A DNA stretch of 64,000 bases from Calothrix sp. PCC 7716 (GTDB lineage: Bacteria > Cyanobacteriota > Cyanobacteriia > Cyanobacteriales > Nostocaceae): NCBI RefSeq assembly GCF_019977735.1, contig NZ_AP025018.1, forward strand, positions 1,984,001-2,048,000. Reading direction: 5' to 3'. This document shows positions 45,788 to 55,020 of the stretch, piece after piece. The notes beneath the pieces were generated by a model. That model did not search any database, was not told the DNA's origin, and worked only from the letters and a program-made list of their open reading frames with translations. The translations under genes and the position numbers were made by a program. Numbering within the stretch: the first letter of the stretch is position 1; each line of letters opens with the position of its first letter.

Positions 45788-45811
45788 AAGTACCCTGATG
45801 GGTACTTTTTT
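45788..45811 (+). terminator. Intrinsic terminator after the GH13 gene
   Basis: AAGTACCC-TGAT-GGGTACTT followed by TTTT is an eight-pair stem with a T-run, 53 bases after the GH13 stop. It ends the unit that begins at about 38.4 kb. Confidence 0.88.
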
Positions 45812-45835
45812 GATGCAATTCAGTGGTCAAATAAG

Positions 45836-46275
45836 TTACAAAAATGATAAAACTGTGCAACTTCCATATCTACGCGCGTCAGTTGTGTAAAAATATTGGT
45901 TAACTGCCTGGACAAGTCTTTGCGTTTGATTCGGATAATTTCCACTAATAACTCTTTCAGAAAAACCATAGAAAAAATCGGTAGACACAATCGAAGCTGT
46001 TGAAAAATCAGATTTCACCACAAAATTTGGTGTAAGAGGTTGTTTGATAGAATCATCGTCAACTGCTGTAGCTCCGTTGAGATGCTTGGTTTATAATATA
46101 AACATCACCAAGCTTTTTACTTGATAATGGTAATTTTCCTGCTGTGCCAATCAAAATAATTTTATTAACTTTGGATTTAATAGTTGGATTAAAAAGTATT
46201 TCCCAAATAAGTGGCTCTAATGTACCAGTTCCAATTCCTGTCCCCAGCTTGTACAATATATGTTTGTGCTGTCAT
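45836..46275 (-). pseudogene. Decayed nucleoside phosphorylase-like gene
   Basis: An ATG at 46275 starts MTAQTYIVQAG; after a frame change the text runs KLGTGIGTGTLEPLIWEIL, VNKIILIGTAGKLPLSSKKL, GDVYIINQAS, then a second frame change to GATAVDDDSIKQPLTP and NFVVKSDFSTASIVSTDFF, and a stop near 45836. The ILIGTAG and IVSTDFFYG elements resemble purine nucleoside phosphorylase/MTA nucleosidase domains. At least two frameshifts and a short length show that it is a relic. Such domains also occur as N-terminal parts of STAND proteins. Confidence 0.6.
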
Positions 46276-46777
46276 AATGCTTTTATCAACATTCACAGTT
46301 CATTCTCTTGGTATTAAAAAAGTCGCATACAGTATTCCAAACACGCTTAACAATAGTCTTGACGTAAGCTTTTGTAAAGTTTAGCTAATTGTGGTCTTCG
46401 ACTGGTAGCGCGTCTTTCCACAAAGACAATTCAATACAAACAATAACATAACAGTTATAACTAATTTGTAAAAAATTGTATCGACGTAGAAACCGAATTA
46501 ATTTGGTCTCTACGTAAAATTTATACCAGTCTTATGCTTTTGGAAATATGCCTTTCGGCAGACTTTTAAAAGCACTATCTTATAGTTTTTTTGCTGATGC
46601 CTTAAAATATTCAGACTTAGAACCTGCTCAGTTTTGGGGATATCTAAAAATATTTAATTATTAATTAGCATTTAACCTAAAAATATTTAATTATCAATAA
46701 AATAACATTAAGATACTGTGTATATATGGAAAGGGAAGAAGCAAAAAATAAAATTTTTAAATTTTGGAGCGTTAATT
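46276..46777. other. Intergenic region with hairpin and AT repeats
   Basis: About 500 bases without a gene. It holds the palindrome ACGTAGAAACC...GGTCTCTACGT (46484-46515) and a direct repeat AAAAATATTTAATTAT at about 46647-46662 and 46679-46694. Confidence 0.55.
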
Positions 46778-47440
46778 ATGCCAATCGAAATCTTTACAGA
46801 TTCAAATTTCTCTGGAAGCAAATCAGGTTCTATAGATTATGACTCTTCTTATATTGGAGATTTTTGGAACGACAAAATTTCCTCGATTAAAGTTTACTCT
46901 GACACTTGGGAATTTTTTGAGAATGCCAACTTCCAAGGAAGAAGTTTCCGACTTGAACCAGGTGAATATTCCAGCTTCAACAATGGAACGAATGATACTA
47001 TCTCGTCATTTAGAAAAGTTGGAGGAGGCCAGCAACCTGCTCCGTCAGATAATGGTGTTTTGAGAAGAATCCTCGATCTCACAAACATAGAGCGTGGTAA
47101 GGCTGGTTTATCTCCGCTGGCATTCAATTCCAAACTTGCTGCTGCTGCACAGAAACACAGCCACAATATGGCAATGCAAGACTTTTTTGATCACCGACAG
47201 ATGAAAGAACGGGTAGAAGCAGAAGGTTATCGGTACTCACTAATAGGAGAAAACCTTACCGTGGGCAACCCTACGCCAGAGGCTGCTATACAGAGCTGGA
47301 TGAATAGCCAAGGACATCGTGAAAATATTCTCAATCCTAATTTTCGAGAGCTTGGGGTCGGTTACTACTTTTTGGAAAACGATCAGGGTAACGTTAACTA
47401 CAAACACTACTGGACTCAGGTGTTTGCCACACCCCAGTAA
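46778..47440 (+). CDS. Beta/gamma-crystallin domain fused to a CAP/SCP domain
   Basis: I chose the ATG at 46778, preceded by TTGGAGC; the product is 220 residues. The N-terminus (IEIFTDSNFSGSKSGS, and WEFFENANFQGRSFRL with the FxGxS pattern) has two Greek-key motifs of a beta/gamma-crystallin domain, which often binds Ca2+. After a short linker (about 90), residues 95-220 are a CAP/SCP/PR-1 domain with HSHNMAMQDFFDH, GENL and SQGHRENILNP and the metal-site His and Glu residues. No signal peptide is present in this start. Confidence 0.85.
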   Translation: MPIEIFTDSNFSGSKSGSIDYDSSYIGDFWNDKISSIKVYSDTWEFFENANFQGRSFRLEPGEYSSFNNGTNDTISSFRKVGGGQQPAPSDNGVLRRILDLTNIERGKAGLSPLAFNSKLAAAAQKHSHNMAMQDFFDHRQMKERVEAEGYRYSLIGENLTVGNPTPEAAIQSWMNSQGHRENILNPNFRELGVGYYFLENDQGNVNYKHYWTQVFATPQ

Positions 47441-47526
47441 GGGTGCTGGTCGATAAGTAGAGTCGAGGGGAGTGTCACCACTCCCACCCAATGCGCTCTG
47501 GGCGCCTCCAAATGCATGAAATAGTG

Positions 47527-48084
47527 CTATTCCACATTAAGGAACTTTACATTGATACGATTAGAATCATGTGCTTCACGTTGTTTCTCTTTCAACGCGC
47601 GGGGAGTCTTGTTATAGTAATTGCGAAATTGACAGTAGAAATGATTGATATTTTTATAGCCGACATCTAAAGCAATCCGCTCAACAGAATAGTTAGTTTC
47701 TAACAGCAAACGTCTTGCTTCTGCCATCCGGCGCTCGATAATCCAATTATTGACTGTTTTTCCAGTCAGGCGCCGCACCAAGTCGGTCAAGTAAGCTGAC
47801 GAATAACCAACTGCTTGAGCTACTTCTTTTAGTTTAATATTTTGATGATAATTCAATTCAATGAACTCAAAGACCTCATTAAGTCGAGAAATCGATGGAA
47901 ATATAGACTTTTGTAGAATATTTGATTTTTGATGTTCTGTGGTATTAGAGAATTTATCATGTGTTTTACGAACACTAATGGTACTACTATCACTGCTAGA
48001 TACTTCAAATCCTGCTGTCTCTAAAAATTTGATTAATAACTTTGTGGTTTCAGGGTTAGTGTCGTTTACCAAAATCTTTGTCAT
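47527..48084 (-). CDS. AraC-family transcriptional regulator
   Basis: A 185-residue protein. The C-terminal hundred residues are an AraC-type double helix-turn-helix: IKLKEVAQAVGYSSAYLTDL for the first and YSVERIALDVGYKNINHFYCQ for the second, then FRNYYNKTPRALKEK. The N-terminal 60 residues are short and may be a partial receiver or dimerisation segment (MTKILVNDTNPETTKLL). Targets are unknown; the CAP gene is its convergent neighbour. Confidence 0.88.
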   Translation of the reverse strand: MTKILVNDTNPETTKLLIKFLETAGFEVSSSDSSTISVRKTHDKFSNTTEHQKSNILQKSIFPSISRLNEVFEFIELNYHQNIKLKEVAQAVGYSSAYLTDLVRRLTGKTVNNWIIERRMAEARRLLLETNYSVERIALDVGYKNINHFYCQFRNYYNKTPRALKEKQREAHDSNRINVKFLNVE

Positions 48085-48517
48085 TTTCTATCCTAATTTT
48101 TAATAGAGTCATCGCGCCAAGAAAATCTCATCGTTTGAAACCCTTTAATTTTAAAGGGTTATGGTTAAGATATCTGGGTAGTGATAAGTCAATTTTTTGT
48201 CCAAAGTCCAAATGACGAGGAGCAAAGTATTATCAATTTTGCTTTTAATATCCTCGCTTTCAGACTCTATATATCAGTTTGTTATTTGTTGTTACAAACT
48301 TATATATAGAGTGTGTTTGTTCTTATTAGAAACTTTTTAACTGAAAGTATTTTGATGTTTTTAGTTCATAGGCGATGAAATATTGAAGTTTAGCAACTAC
48401 TGCGGAGTCGTTCTACTTTTACTCGGAGCGTTGTGAGTTATTTATCTGAAATATAATTGTATTTTTACAAAACTTAACAAAAAGATGTAAGCCCTTTTTA
48501 TGCTTACTCAAGGTGGA
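48085..48517. other. Intergenic region between AraC and CHAT-STAND genes
   Basis: About 430 bases without a gene. It contains the hairpin AACCCTTTAATTTTAAAGGGTT at 48139-48160, just upstream of the AraC gene start, and AT-rich DNA. Confidence 0.5.
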
Positions 48518-51500
48518 TTATTTGTTTTCTTGTGGCACAATACCATCGCACAGATACTTGTCGCTCTCACTCACATTGGGGTTGTTCTTCAAATAATCTC
48601 GTGTCCAATCACAAGCACGCCCAAGTAGACGATTAAGGTCGGAGTCTAAACTGTCCTTCCAATTCCATAAAATCACTGACTTGTCGCGACTTGCCGAGGC
48701 AAGCGTTTGTCCGTCCGGACTAAAAACAACGCTCCAGACCGCATCACTATGCCCCTTGAGAGTACCCAGTTCTTTGCCGTCCCGACTCCAAAGTTTGATG
48801 GTTTTGTCTTTATCAGAAGTGGCAAGGATTTGTCCATCCGGGCTGAAGCGAACACCCCAAACCTCGTCTTTATGACCATTCAGAGTTCGCAGTTCTTTGC
48901 CATCGCGACTCCAAAGTTTGACAATTTTGTCGGCGCCTGTACTCGCAATCATCTTACCATCTGGGCTGAACGCGACGTTCGTAACCTCCTCATTGTGCCC
49001 TTTGAGGGTTTGCAGCAGTTTACCGTTGCGGCTCCAAAGTTTAATCGTTTTGTCATCGCCGACACTGGCAATTCTAGTACCGTCTTGGCTCAAACTAACG
49101 CTAGTAATCTTATTCTCATGCCCCTTAAAAGTTTGCAGCAGTTTGCCGTCCCGACTCCAAAGTTTAATCGTTTTGTCATCGCTGGCACTAGCAATTCTAG
49201 TACCGTCTTGGCTCAAACTAACGCTGGTAATCCTATTCTCATGCCCCTTAAAAGTTTGCAGCAGTTTGCCTTCCCGACTCCAAAGTTTAATGGTTTTGTC
49301 GGCACTACCACTAACAATCAGCTTCCCATGAGGACAGAAATTGATGCTCGTCGTTTCATCATCATGGGCTTGCAGGCGGTTGCGCTCTCTAACAAAGTTA
49401 AGTGTGCGCCACAATATTTCTACAACTTGCATTCGAGTATTAGCATCGGCTCCAAATGTACTTTTTAGTTGTCTCCCTGCTTTGATACTAGGAATCAACG
49501 CATCAAGTTCATTATTGGAGATTAAAAGTGTTTCTGCTGATTTACTGAAAGTGTTAATTTCACTGATCCTTGCTTTCTGCCATTGCTTTATAGCGATTAG
49601 AGCGAGAATAAGGGCTAATACCAAACCACTAACCAGCACAGAAATAGTAAGTTGGCGCCTACGCTTGTGCTTTTTTAGTTCGCGATCACGCAGTTCCACA
49701 CTCAACCCAATAAAACCTTTCTCTGCCAAACTCAATTCTAAAAAACGTTGGCTTTGCCAATATTCTGCGTCCGCAAGTGGCTTTCCCCTTAACAGCGTCG
49801 CCTCATCAAAGCCGCAACTGTCCCAAGTACGCATCGCCACCCGCAACAGTTCTTGCCAACAGCGAAAGTCCCTGTCTTGCTGCATCCACTGTTGTAGTTG
49901 TCCCCAACTGCGAATCAGCGCTTCATGGACAACTTCTACTGTATCTAAACCTGTTTTTTCATCGCGTGCTGTAACTACCAAGCGGCTGGATGCCAAACGA
50001 GTTACCAAATCCCAATTTTCTTCACCCACCTCCGCGCGGGTAGCTACGCGACGGGTATCTTCTGTTCCTTCCCCTGGATGCACCAATTGAATAAAAATTC
50101 GTTGCGCTCTTTCTTTTTCCTCAAAGTTTAGCTTGTCATATGCAGAATCAGCATAACGAGCTAATGCTGCTTCTACTCCACCAATTTCATCGTAATCGGT
50201 ATGTGTCAACTGGCCCTTATGCTGTTTTGTCCACAACTGAGTTAAGGCAAACTCTAATAAAGGTAAATCTCCTGGTTCGGCACTCACCGCTCTAATAATA
50301 CGTTCAGCAAGCCCGGTCTCTATTGTTACCCCCAATAACTGAGCAGGTTTTTCTATTGCCGCAAACAGTTCAGAGTTTCTCATTGGAGCAAGTTTTAAGT
50401 CTGCATACTGCAAGGCATCAGCAAAGGGACGATAAGATAATGCTTGTCCCAAAAAATCTGCCCTGAGAGTGATGACAAAAGCGAAATTATGACAATTATG
50501 AGTTGCTTCTAGTAATCTATCTAGAAAAGCTTGGGGTTCTTTCGCATCTGTACTCATAGTATAAAGTTCTTCAAATTGGTCGGCGATTAGCAAAAAATGC
50601 TGGTCGGGGTCTGATTTAAGAAAATCATCGATCCTATCTCGTAAAGAGTGAATGCAATGTTGCAGGTCGCTGGCAAGATTTCTGATTTCTCGCAAGCGTT
50701 CAGTACGGCTAAGTAATTTGCCAAAAAGGGATTCTTCACAGGAGACAAGGGAAGAAGCTAGATTAAATAACGGTCTGGAACCAGGACGAAAGTCAACAAT
50801 ATGCCAGTTACCAGCAGAGCGCAGGCGCCTTACTAAACCAGCAAACACAACACTAGATTTACCACTGCCACTAGAACCAATTACCGCCACTAAAGGTTGT
50901 TTTTGCACTGCATCCACTAACATATCGGTGAAAGTTTCCCGTCCAAAAAAAAACTGTGCGTCTTTTTCTTGAAAAGCAAACAAACCACGATAGGGAATAA
51001 TATCGGTGGGACGACGCCCTAAGTCTAACCAATTTAGTGGGGTTGCATCGCCATTTTGACAAATGACTGGCAACCAAGAAGCACATGGATATTTATTCTC
51101 AAGACCATGTAACTTTAACCTTGCTTCTTTCGCTGCTTGGTACAAAGGCTTGCCCCACAAAGCAAAAGCCACGAGAAAATGCTTTAAAAAGACCTGCGCT
51201 ACTTCATCTGGCACTTGTTCCCTCATTACAATAATCTGAGGAATATGTAGCGCTTCTAAAGAAGACGCTAATCCTAAGCCATCACAAGAGTTAAAAATCG
51301 CCACCGTTAACCCGTTGCTGATAGATTTTTTCAATCCGTACTTGAGGTCATCAATAGTTAAACTTTCTTTATTTTCATTAATGTATATTCGACCACTATC
51401 TCCCACAGTTTGACTATGACCTGCAAAAAACAGGATATCCCAAGGTTTTTCCCACAACGAATCATTGATTTCGTGACGTTGGGGCATAACTAAAAAGGTA

Positions 51501-52102
51501 ACCGAAGCATCAGGTAAACTGTTGAGCAATTTTTGGTCTGCTGCAACATCAATATCGGTACTGTTGCCCAAAATCGCTAGAATTTTGACTTTATCTCTAA
51601 TGCTTGCGGTTTTCGTTTCTGTACGTTTTTGATAATCGGTTGCGCTCAAAGCTAGTTCGACATTAGGATATTCTTCGAGCAAATCCCAAAGATGCCAAGG
51701 TATCTGTCGCAGTTGCTGATTAGACGTGCGAATTAGTACCCGCACAGCATCACTTTCATGTAATTCCTTTAACCAAGTTTCACGAATTGGGCGAAAAGAC
51801 TTGGAAAATAGCCAGGTATTTAGGCGCCTTTGTAGCTCAATTGCTAAATGTTTACAGCTTTCTTGCTTTTGAGCAATAGAACCAGAGTAAGTGACTTTTT
51901 TAGCTGTGAGAGCGCGATTGTTACTCCCCAAACTATGGTAGTGCGTTCGCCACTCTTCAATTATTGTTTGCAAAGGAGCAAAAGGTGGTAGATTACCAGT
52001 CACTTCTTTGTAGGGGCTAATACCTTCAAAACCAATTGAAAGTGTTACCCGTACACCCTCGTGTAAATCGCCATCTAACTTTAGGACAAGTGATTTTGTC
52101 AT
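48518..52102 (-). CDS. CHAT protease-STAND NTPase-TM-WD40 protein
   Basis: A 1194-residue protein. Residues about 115-350 are a CHAT (caspase-HetF-associated) protease domain with His229 in FFAGHSQ and Cys273 in NSCDG. Next is a novel-STAND AAA-type domain (FFGRETF before the P-loop GSSGSGKSS at 409-417; Walker B FLLIADQFEEL; conserved TLRADFLG). A hydrophobic segment (about residues 815-835) predicts a membrane span. Six WD40 repeats follow (about 910-1155, with DGTRIASASDDKTIKLW type units). It would be a membrane receptor activating its own protease. It is single-gene, with no partner. Confidence 0.9.
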   Translation of the reverse strand: MTKSLVLKLDGDLHEGVRVTLSIGFEGISPYKEVTGNLPPFAPLQTIIEEWRTHYHSLGSNNRALTAKKVTYSGSIAQKQESCKHLAIELQRRLNTWLFSKSFRPIRETWLKELHESDAVRVLIRTSNQQLRQIPWHLWDLLEEYPNVELALSATDYQKRTETKTASIRDKVKILAILGNSTDIDVAADQKLLNSLPDASVTFLVMPQRHEINDSLWEKPWDILFFAGHSQTVGDSGRIYINENKESLTIDDLKYGLKKSISNGLTVAIFNSCDGLGLASSLEALHIPQIIVMREQVPDEVAQVFLKHFLVAFALWGKPLYQAAKEARLKLHGLENKYPCASWLPVICQNGDATPLNWLDLGRRPTDIIPYRGLFAFQEKDAQFFFGRETFTDMLVDAVQKQPLVAVIGSSGSGKSSVVFAGLVRRLRSAGNWHIVDFRPGSRPLFNLASSLVSCEESLFGKLLSRTERLREIRNLASDLQHCIHSLRDRIDDFLKSDPDQHFLLIADQFEELYTMSTDAKEPQAFLDRLLEATHNCHNFAFVITLRADFLGQALSYRPFADALQYADLKLAPMRNSELFAAIEKPAQLLGVTIETGLAERIIRAVSAEPGDLPLLEFALTQLWTKQHKGQLTHTDYDEIGGVEAALARYADSAYDKLNFEEKERAQRIFIQLVHPGEGTEDTRRVATRAEVGEENWDLVTRLASSRLVVTARDEKTGLDTVEVVHEALIRSWGQLQQWMQQDRDFRCWQELLRVAMRTWDSCGFDEATLLRGKPLADAEYWQSQRFLELSLAEKGFIGLSVELRDRELKKHKRRRQLTISVLVSGLVLALILALIAIKQWQKARISEINTFSKSAETLLISNNELDALIPSIKAGRQLKSTFGADANTRMQVVEILWRTLNFVRERNRLQAHDDETTSINFCPHGKLIVSGSADKTIKLWSREGKLLQTFKGHENRITSVSLSQDGTRIASASDDKTIKLWSRDGKLLQTFKGHENKITSVSLSQDGTRIASVGDDKTIKLWSRNGKLLQTLKGHNEEVTNVAFSPDGKMIASTGADKIVKLWSRDGKELRTLNGHKDEVWGVRFSPDGQILATSDKDKTIKLWSRDGKELGTLKGHSDAVWSVVFSPDGQTLASASRDKSVILWNWKDSLDSDLNRLLGRACDWTRDYLKNNPNVSESDKYLCDGIVPQENK

Positions 52103-52289
52103 TCCCTGTAAAAAAAGTGAGCATTCCTATTTAACACTTACTTTAAGCATAATTACGCAAAAATGCTATTTTTATTGTCTTTGAGAAGTCTATCTTTAGA
52201 TAGATATTTTAATAATCAAAAATATAGTTTTTTTGGTAATTAATACATATGGGTTTCATCAAGTTAAACTTATGCAAATAGGCGCGAAA
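52103..52289. other. AT-rich intergenic region
   Basis: The stretch from the CHAT-STAND start to the first MITE end is very AT-rich and probably contains that gene's promoter. No gene is seen. Confidence 0.4.
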
Positions 52290-52480
52290 TTTTATAACCC
52301 ACATTCCGCACTTCACCATGTAATACACGTAGATTTCCAAGATTTACTTAATAGAGGTTAAATAACAATCATAAATAACCAAAATTCATCAGTATTAATA
52401 CGTAATTATTCAACGTTATTAGTAATTATTCTTGAAAATAACGATACTACATCTTGAAGTGCGGAATATAGGTTATAAAA
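52290..52480. mobile_element. MITE-like element with 26-base terminal inverted repeats
   Basis: TTTTATAACCCACATTCCGC (then ACTTCA) at 52290-52315 is repeated in inverted orientation at 52455-52480 with only two mismatches, and similarity continues a few bases inward (ATGTA/ACAT). The interior has no coding frame. This is the form of a non-autonomous transposable element; no related transposase is in the window. Confidence 0.75.
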
Positions 52481-52877
52481 AATTAAAAAAACCCTTGTGT
52501 AAAAAACACTTTGTGAGTCCGACATATAGTAAGTGTTATTACAATAAACGTTTAACACATATAAATTTAAATAACTAATGATACTAATTAATTATGGTTA
52601 CATTACTGGACTATAAGTTAGCACTGACTTTTTCATATGAACCGCTATTCAATATATATACATCTGTTTATTGTATAAATACTTCAAATATTTTATTATT
52701 TAAATTAAGTATTATCACTGTTTATTGTATGACTTTATATACACATTACTACTTACTTAACTCTAATAATCTTGACTTTTGTACTACATATTAGTACTAA
52801 TGAATAACCAATGGTTCTCACATTACTTTAAGCACCTAACCTTTACAAATGCTTCTTTTCCAAAGAGCAGGCGCCTC
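52481..52877. other. AT-rich intergenic region
   Basis: Very AT-rich DNA between the two repeat elements. Open frames here have unnatural composition (many Y, L, N and T) and are not called. Confidence 0.4.
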
Positions 52878-52989
52878 AATACTGCTCGGTTAAGAAAATT
52901 CGATAAAACCATAAACCTTGTAGAGACGCGATTAATCGCGTCTCTACGTGTTCGGAATGAATGCAAAAAATCCTTAACCGAGCAGTATT
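52878..52989. repeat. Nested palindromic MITE-like repeat
   Basis: Outer arms AATACTGCTCGGTTAAG and CTTAACCGAGCAGTATT flank an inner perfect palindrome GTAGAGACGCGATT/AATCGCGTCTCTAC at about 52920-52947. The inner arms match the hairpin at 513-561. It lies directly at the 5' side of a broken SnoaL-like gene. Confidence 0.85.
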
Positions 52990-53289
52990 GCCATAACGCC
53001 TTTCCTGCGGGATTTGTCTGGGAAGTGGTTGAGGTATTTTCTGCTCCACCAAACGTCAGCTTTAAATGGCGCCCGAAGTGGAACTTTCACAGGTCGTTAC
53101 AAAGATTTTGAACCAACAGGAGAAACAATCGAAGTTATTGGTATGAGTGTCGCGCACGTTTCTGATGATTTAAGAATAGAATCTGTAGAACACTATTTTG
53201 ATACAAATGCATTCTTAGAAAAATTAACGTCTGGGCAAAAATCTAGTTCTGGTGACAAATTAGAAACTGTTTGTCCAAATCATCCTTAG
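52990..53289 (+). pseudogene. SnoaL-like ester cyclase fragment
   Basis: The DNA reads CHNAFPAGFVWEVVEVFSAP, PPNVSFKWR and, after a frame change at about 53070, GTFTGRYKDFEPTGETIEVI, then HVSDDLRIESVEHYFDTNAF to TAG 53287-53289. This is the C-terminal part of a SnoaL-like polyketide cyclase domain (the WR...GTFTG...PTG...R.ES...FD pattern). The N-terminal half is missing and the repeat at 52878-52989 takes its place. Confidence 0.65.
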
Positions 53290-53563
53290 TTACAAAGGCG
53301 CCGATACTCCTGTAGTAATTCTGAATTTCTCACAATTATTATCGTTTTTCAGGCGCCTATACAATAACGTCATGCATCAGGTAACGCGCGCAAGAAACCT
53401 GCATCGAAAAAGAAGAAAGCACGCCCATATCTCGACAACATTAATTCTCTTCACACTTTTTTCGAGCAATTACGAAATTTCTGTAAGGTTTTAAGGAAGG
53501 CGCCTCCAAACGCTAGTAGGTGTGGTTTGGTTGATAAGAGCGGCGCCTATAACCTAAATATAT
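53290..53563. other. Intergenic region rich in GGCGCC
   Basis: About 270 bases with four GGCGCC sites (about 53298, 53352, 53499, 53542), well above the window average, and no gene seen. Confidence 0.5.
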
Positions 53564-54076
53564 TTAATCACTTCCAGCCCAAGTCCATGTTGGATTACCA
53601 TTATTAACACCTTTTTTAATAACTTGAAGTGCTTGTTTATTAGGGTCAAGTTGGTTTCCAACATTTAGAGTAAAATAAATCTTTCCTTTACTAAAACTTG
53701 TCTTGAACTCCCCCTTGTCAGTAGAGCCAGAGCATTTAGCATATTTTGGCTTTAATTTTCCAACCCAAGTTACACTCGATTTATAACTTTTAGCAACAGT
53801 TACATTAGAAGCAATGCTGTTCAAGTTAGCATACCCATCTGTAGCAAAGCTACCTTCGCGGTAAGGTTGAGGAGTGTCAACAATTCTAATTTTATCTGGG
53901 CAACTTTGTTTATTTTGGTATCCACTACTAATTTTCAATTCAGTAATAGTACTCTTAGTTTGAGCATTTGCACTCAAGTTAGAAAATAAAGGTAAAATAA
54001 TAATACCTGCTCCTAATAGCAAACGTAGAAAATGAGGAGTTTTAGATGTTAACTTATTTAATTTAGCGTCTGTCAT
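53564..54076 (-). CDS. Secreted protein, unknown
   Basis: I chose the ATG at 54076 (MTDAKLNKLTSKTPHFLRLL), giving 170 residues. A hydrophobic segment and the cleavage-like ANAQ (LLLGAGIIILPLFSNLSANA) form a signal peptide. The mature part is basic, Ser/Thr/Lys-rich, with two cysteines (QSCPDKIRI, KCSGSTDKG) that may pair, and ends TWTWAGSD. The family is unknown. Confidence 0.6.
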   Translation of the reverse strand: MTDAKLNKLTSKTPHFLRLLLGAGIIILPLFSNLSANAQTKSTITELKISSGYQNKQSCPDKIRIVDTPQPYREGSFATDGYANLNSIASNVTVAKSYKSSVTWVGKLKPKYAKCSGSTDKGEFKTSFSKGKIYFTLNVGNQLDPNKQALQVIKKGVNNGNPTWTWAGSD

Positions 54077-54342
54077 AGTCAGAATTTCTATAATGTTTCC
54101 TAAATGTTTGTATATCATCTACTACACTTAGGGTTTTAGGATTTCGGAAAAATAACTTATTATAAAAAAATGTCTATTAATAATCGCAGAAGTTTTAAGT
54201 TCAGGCGCCGAATCGACAATAGAGCGTGAAAGTGATGCTGCTTTTAGTAAAAGCCAAATTTTATATTATATATAATACATGAAATATAGCATTAAAAGGT
54301 AGGCGCCTGCTGCAAATACAGGCGCCAATATAAACGTTTTAA
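54077..54342. other. Intergenic region
   Basis: AT-rich with three GGCGCC sites (about 54204, 54302, 54322). No gene seen. Confidence 0.4.
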
Positions 54343-55020
54343 TCAAGTTCCAGGAACATACTGCACTCGGAACTTCTGGTTCGGACCACCGTGACAAGTG
54401 TACTGACCAACAGAGGTGTAATCAGCGACCGAGGCATTGGCTACATCCATACACTTGCTGCTGTATTCCGACCAGGTGGTGAATGGGCGCCCAGCCCACA
54501 TTTCATGCTTGTTCGACACTCTCCACTCTGGTTTACGCGCATCATCAGTACCGCTTTCACAACCATGTTGCTTCAGTATCTGACCTTGAGCAGTACTATA
54601 AGCCCAAATGCATAACTTCGAGTGTCGATTCTCGAACTTGCGAACGCTCTGCCCGTTGCTATCAGTACTTATGTGTCTAATTCTCCAGTGCTGGGCGCCG
54701 AAGTTACCTTTACTCATTTGTACGATACGAGTACCCACATTCTTGGAGTGGTTTTCTGGCATTAAAGCTTTACCACTGTGTTCGGCAATAATCCAGTAGA
54801 AAGGACCTGGCTTTTTAGCTGTTGGATCTACTTCTGGTTCTCCGTCTGTTGGATTGATTTTCGGTTCACCTTGAGAATTTTTGGTAGAATCTTCAGTTAC
54901 TTGTTCCGTATCTATTGGGCTATCTTTTTGCGTAGGTTCGGATGTTGTTTGAGCATAACTAGCGAAGTTACTCAACAACAAAAATGCAATTGTAGAACCT
55001 AGAATTGCTAACTTTTTCAT
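54343..55020 (-). CDS. Secreted ricin-type beta-trefoil lectin-like protein
   Basis: I chose the ATG at 55020 (MKKLAILGSTIAFLLLSNFA), giving 225 residues with a signal peptide ending ASYAQ. A Pro/Asp/Glu-rich linker (about 30-75) precedes a ricin B-like domain (about 75-225): FYWIIAEHSGKALMPE, QHWRI, KLCIWAYSTAQGQIL, then CMDVANASVADYT and QYTCHGGPNQKFRV with the QxW-type elements. It is predicted to bind carbohydrate outside the cell or in the periplasm. Confidence 0.8.
   Translation of the reverse strand: MKKLAILGSTIAFLLLSNFASYAQTTSEPTQKDSPIDTEQVTEDSTKNSQGEPKINPTDGEPEVDPTAKKPGPFYWIIAEHSGKALMPENHSKNVGTRIVQMSKGNFGAQHWRIRHISTDSNGQSVRKFENRHSKLCIWAYSTAQGQILKQHGCESGTDDARKPEWRVSNKHEMWAGRPFTTWSEYSSKCMDVANASVADYTSVGQYTCHGGPNQKFRVQYVPGT

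Noticed and set aside
48681-50090. Plus-strand frames opposite the CHAT-STAND gene
   Set aside because: They mirror the repeated WD40 codons of the minus-strand gene and have no independent features.
52594-52794. Plus-strand frame in AT-rich DNA
   Set aside because: Composition (many Y, L, N, T) is what random AT-rich DNA gives; no ribosome binding site or motif.
52779-53111. Plus-strand frame spanning the nested palindrome
   Set aside because: Most of it is repeat DNA; only its 3' part belongs to the SnoaL-like relic, which is listed as a pseudogene.
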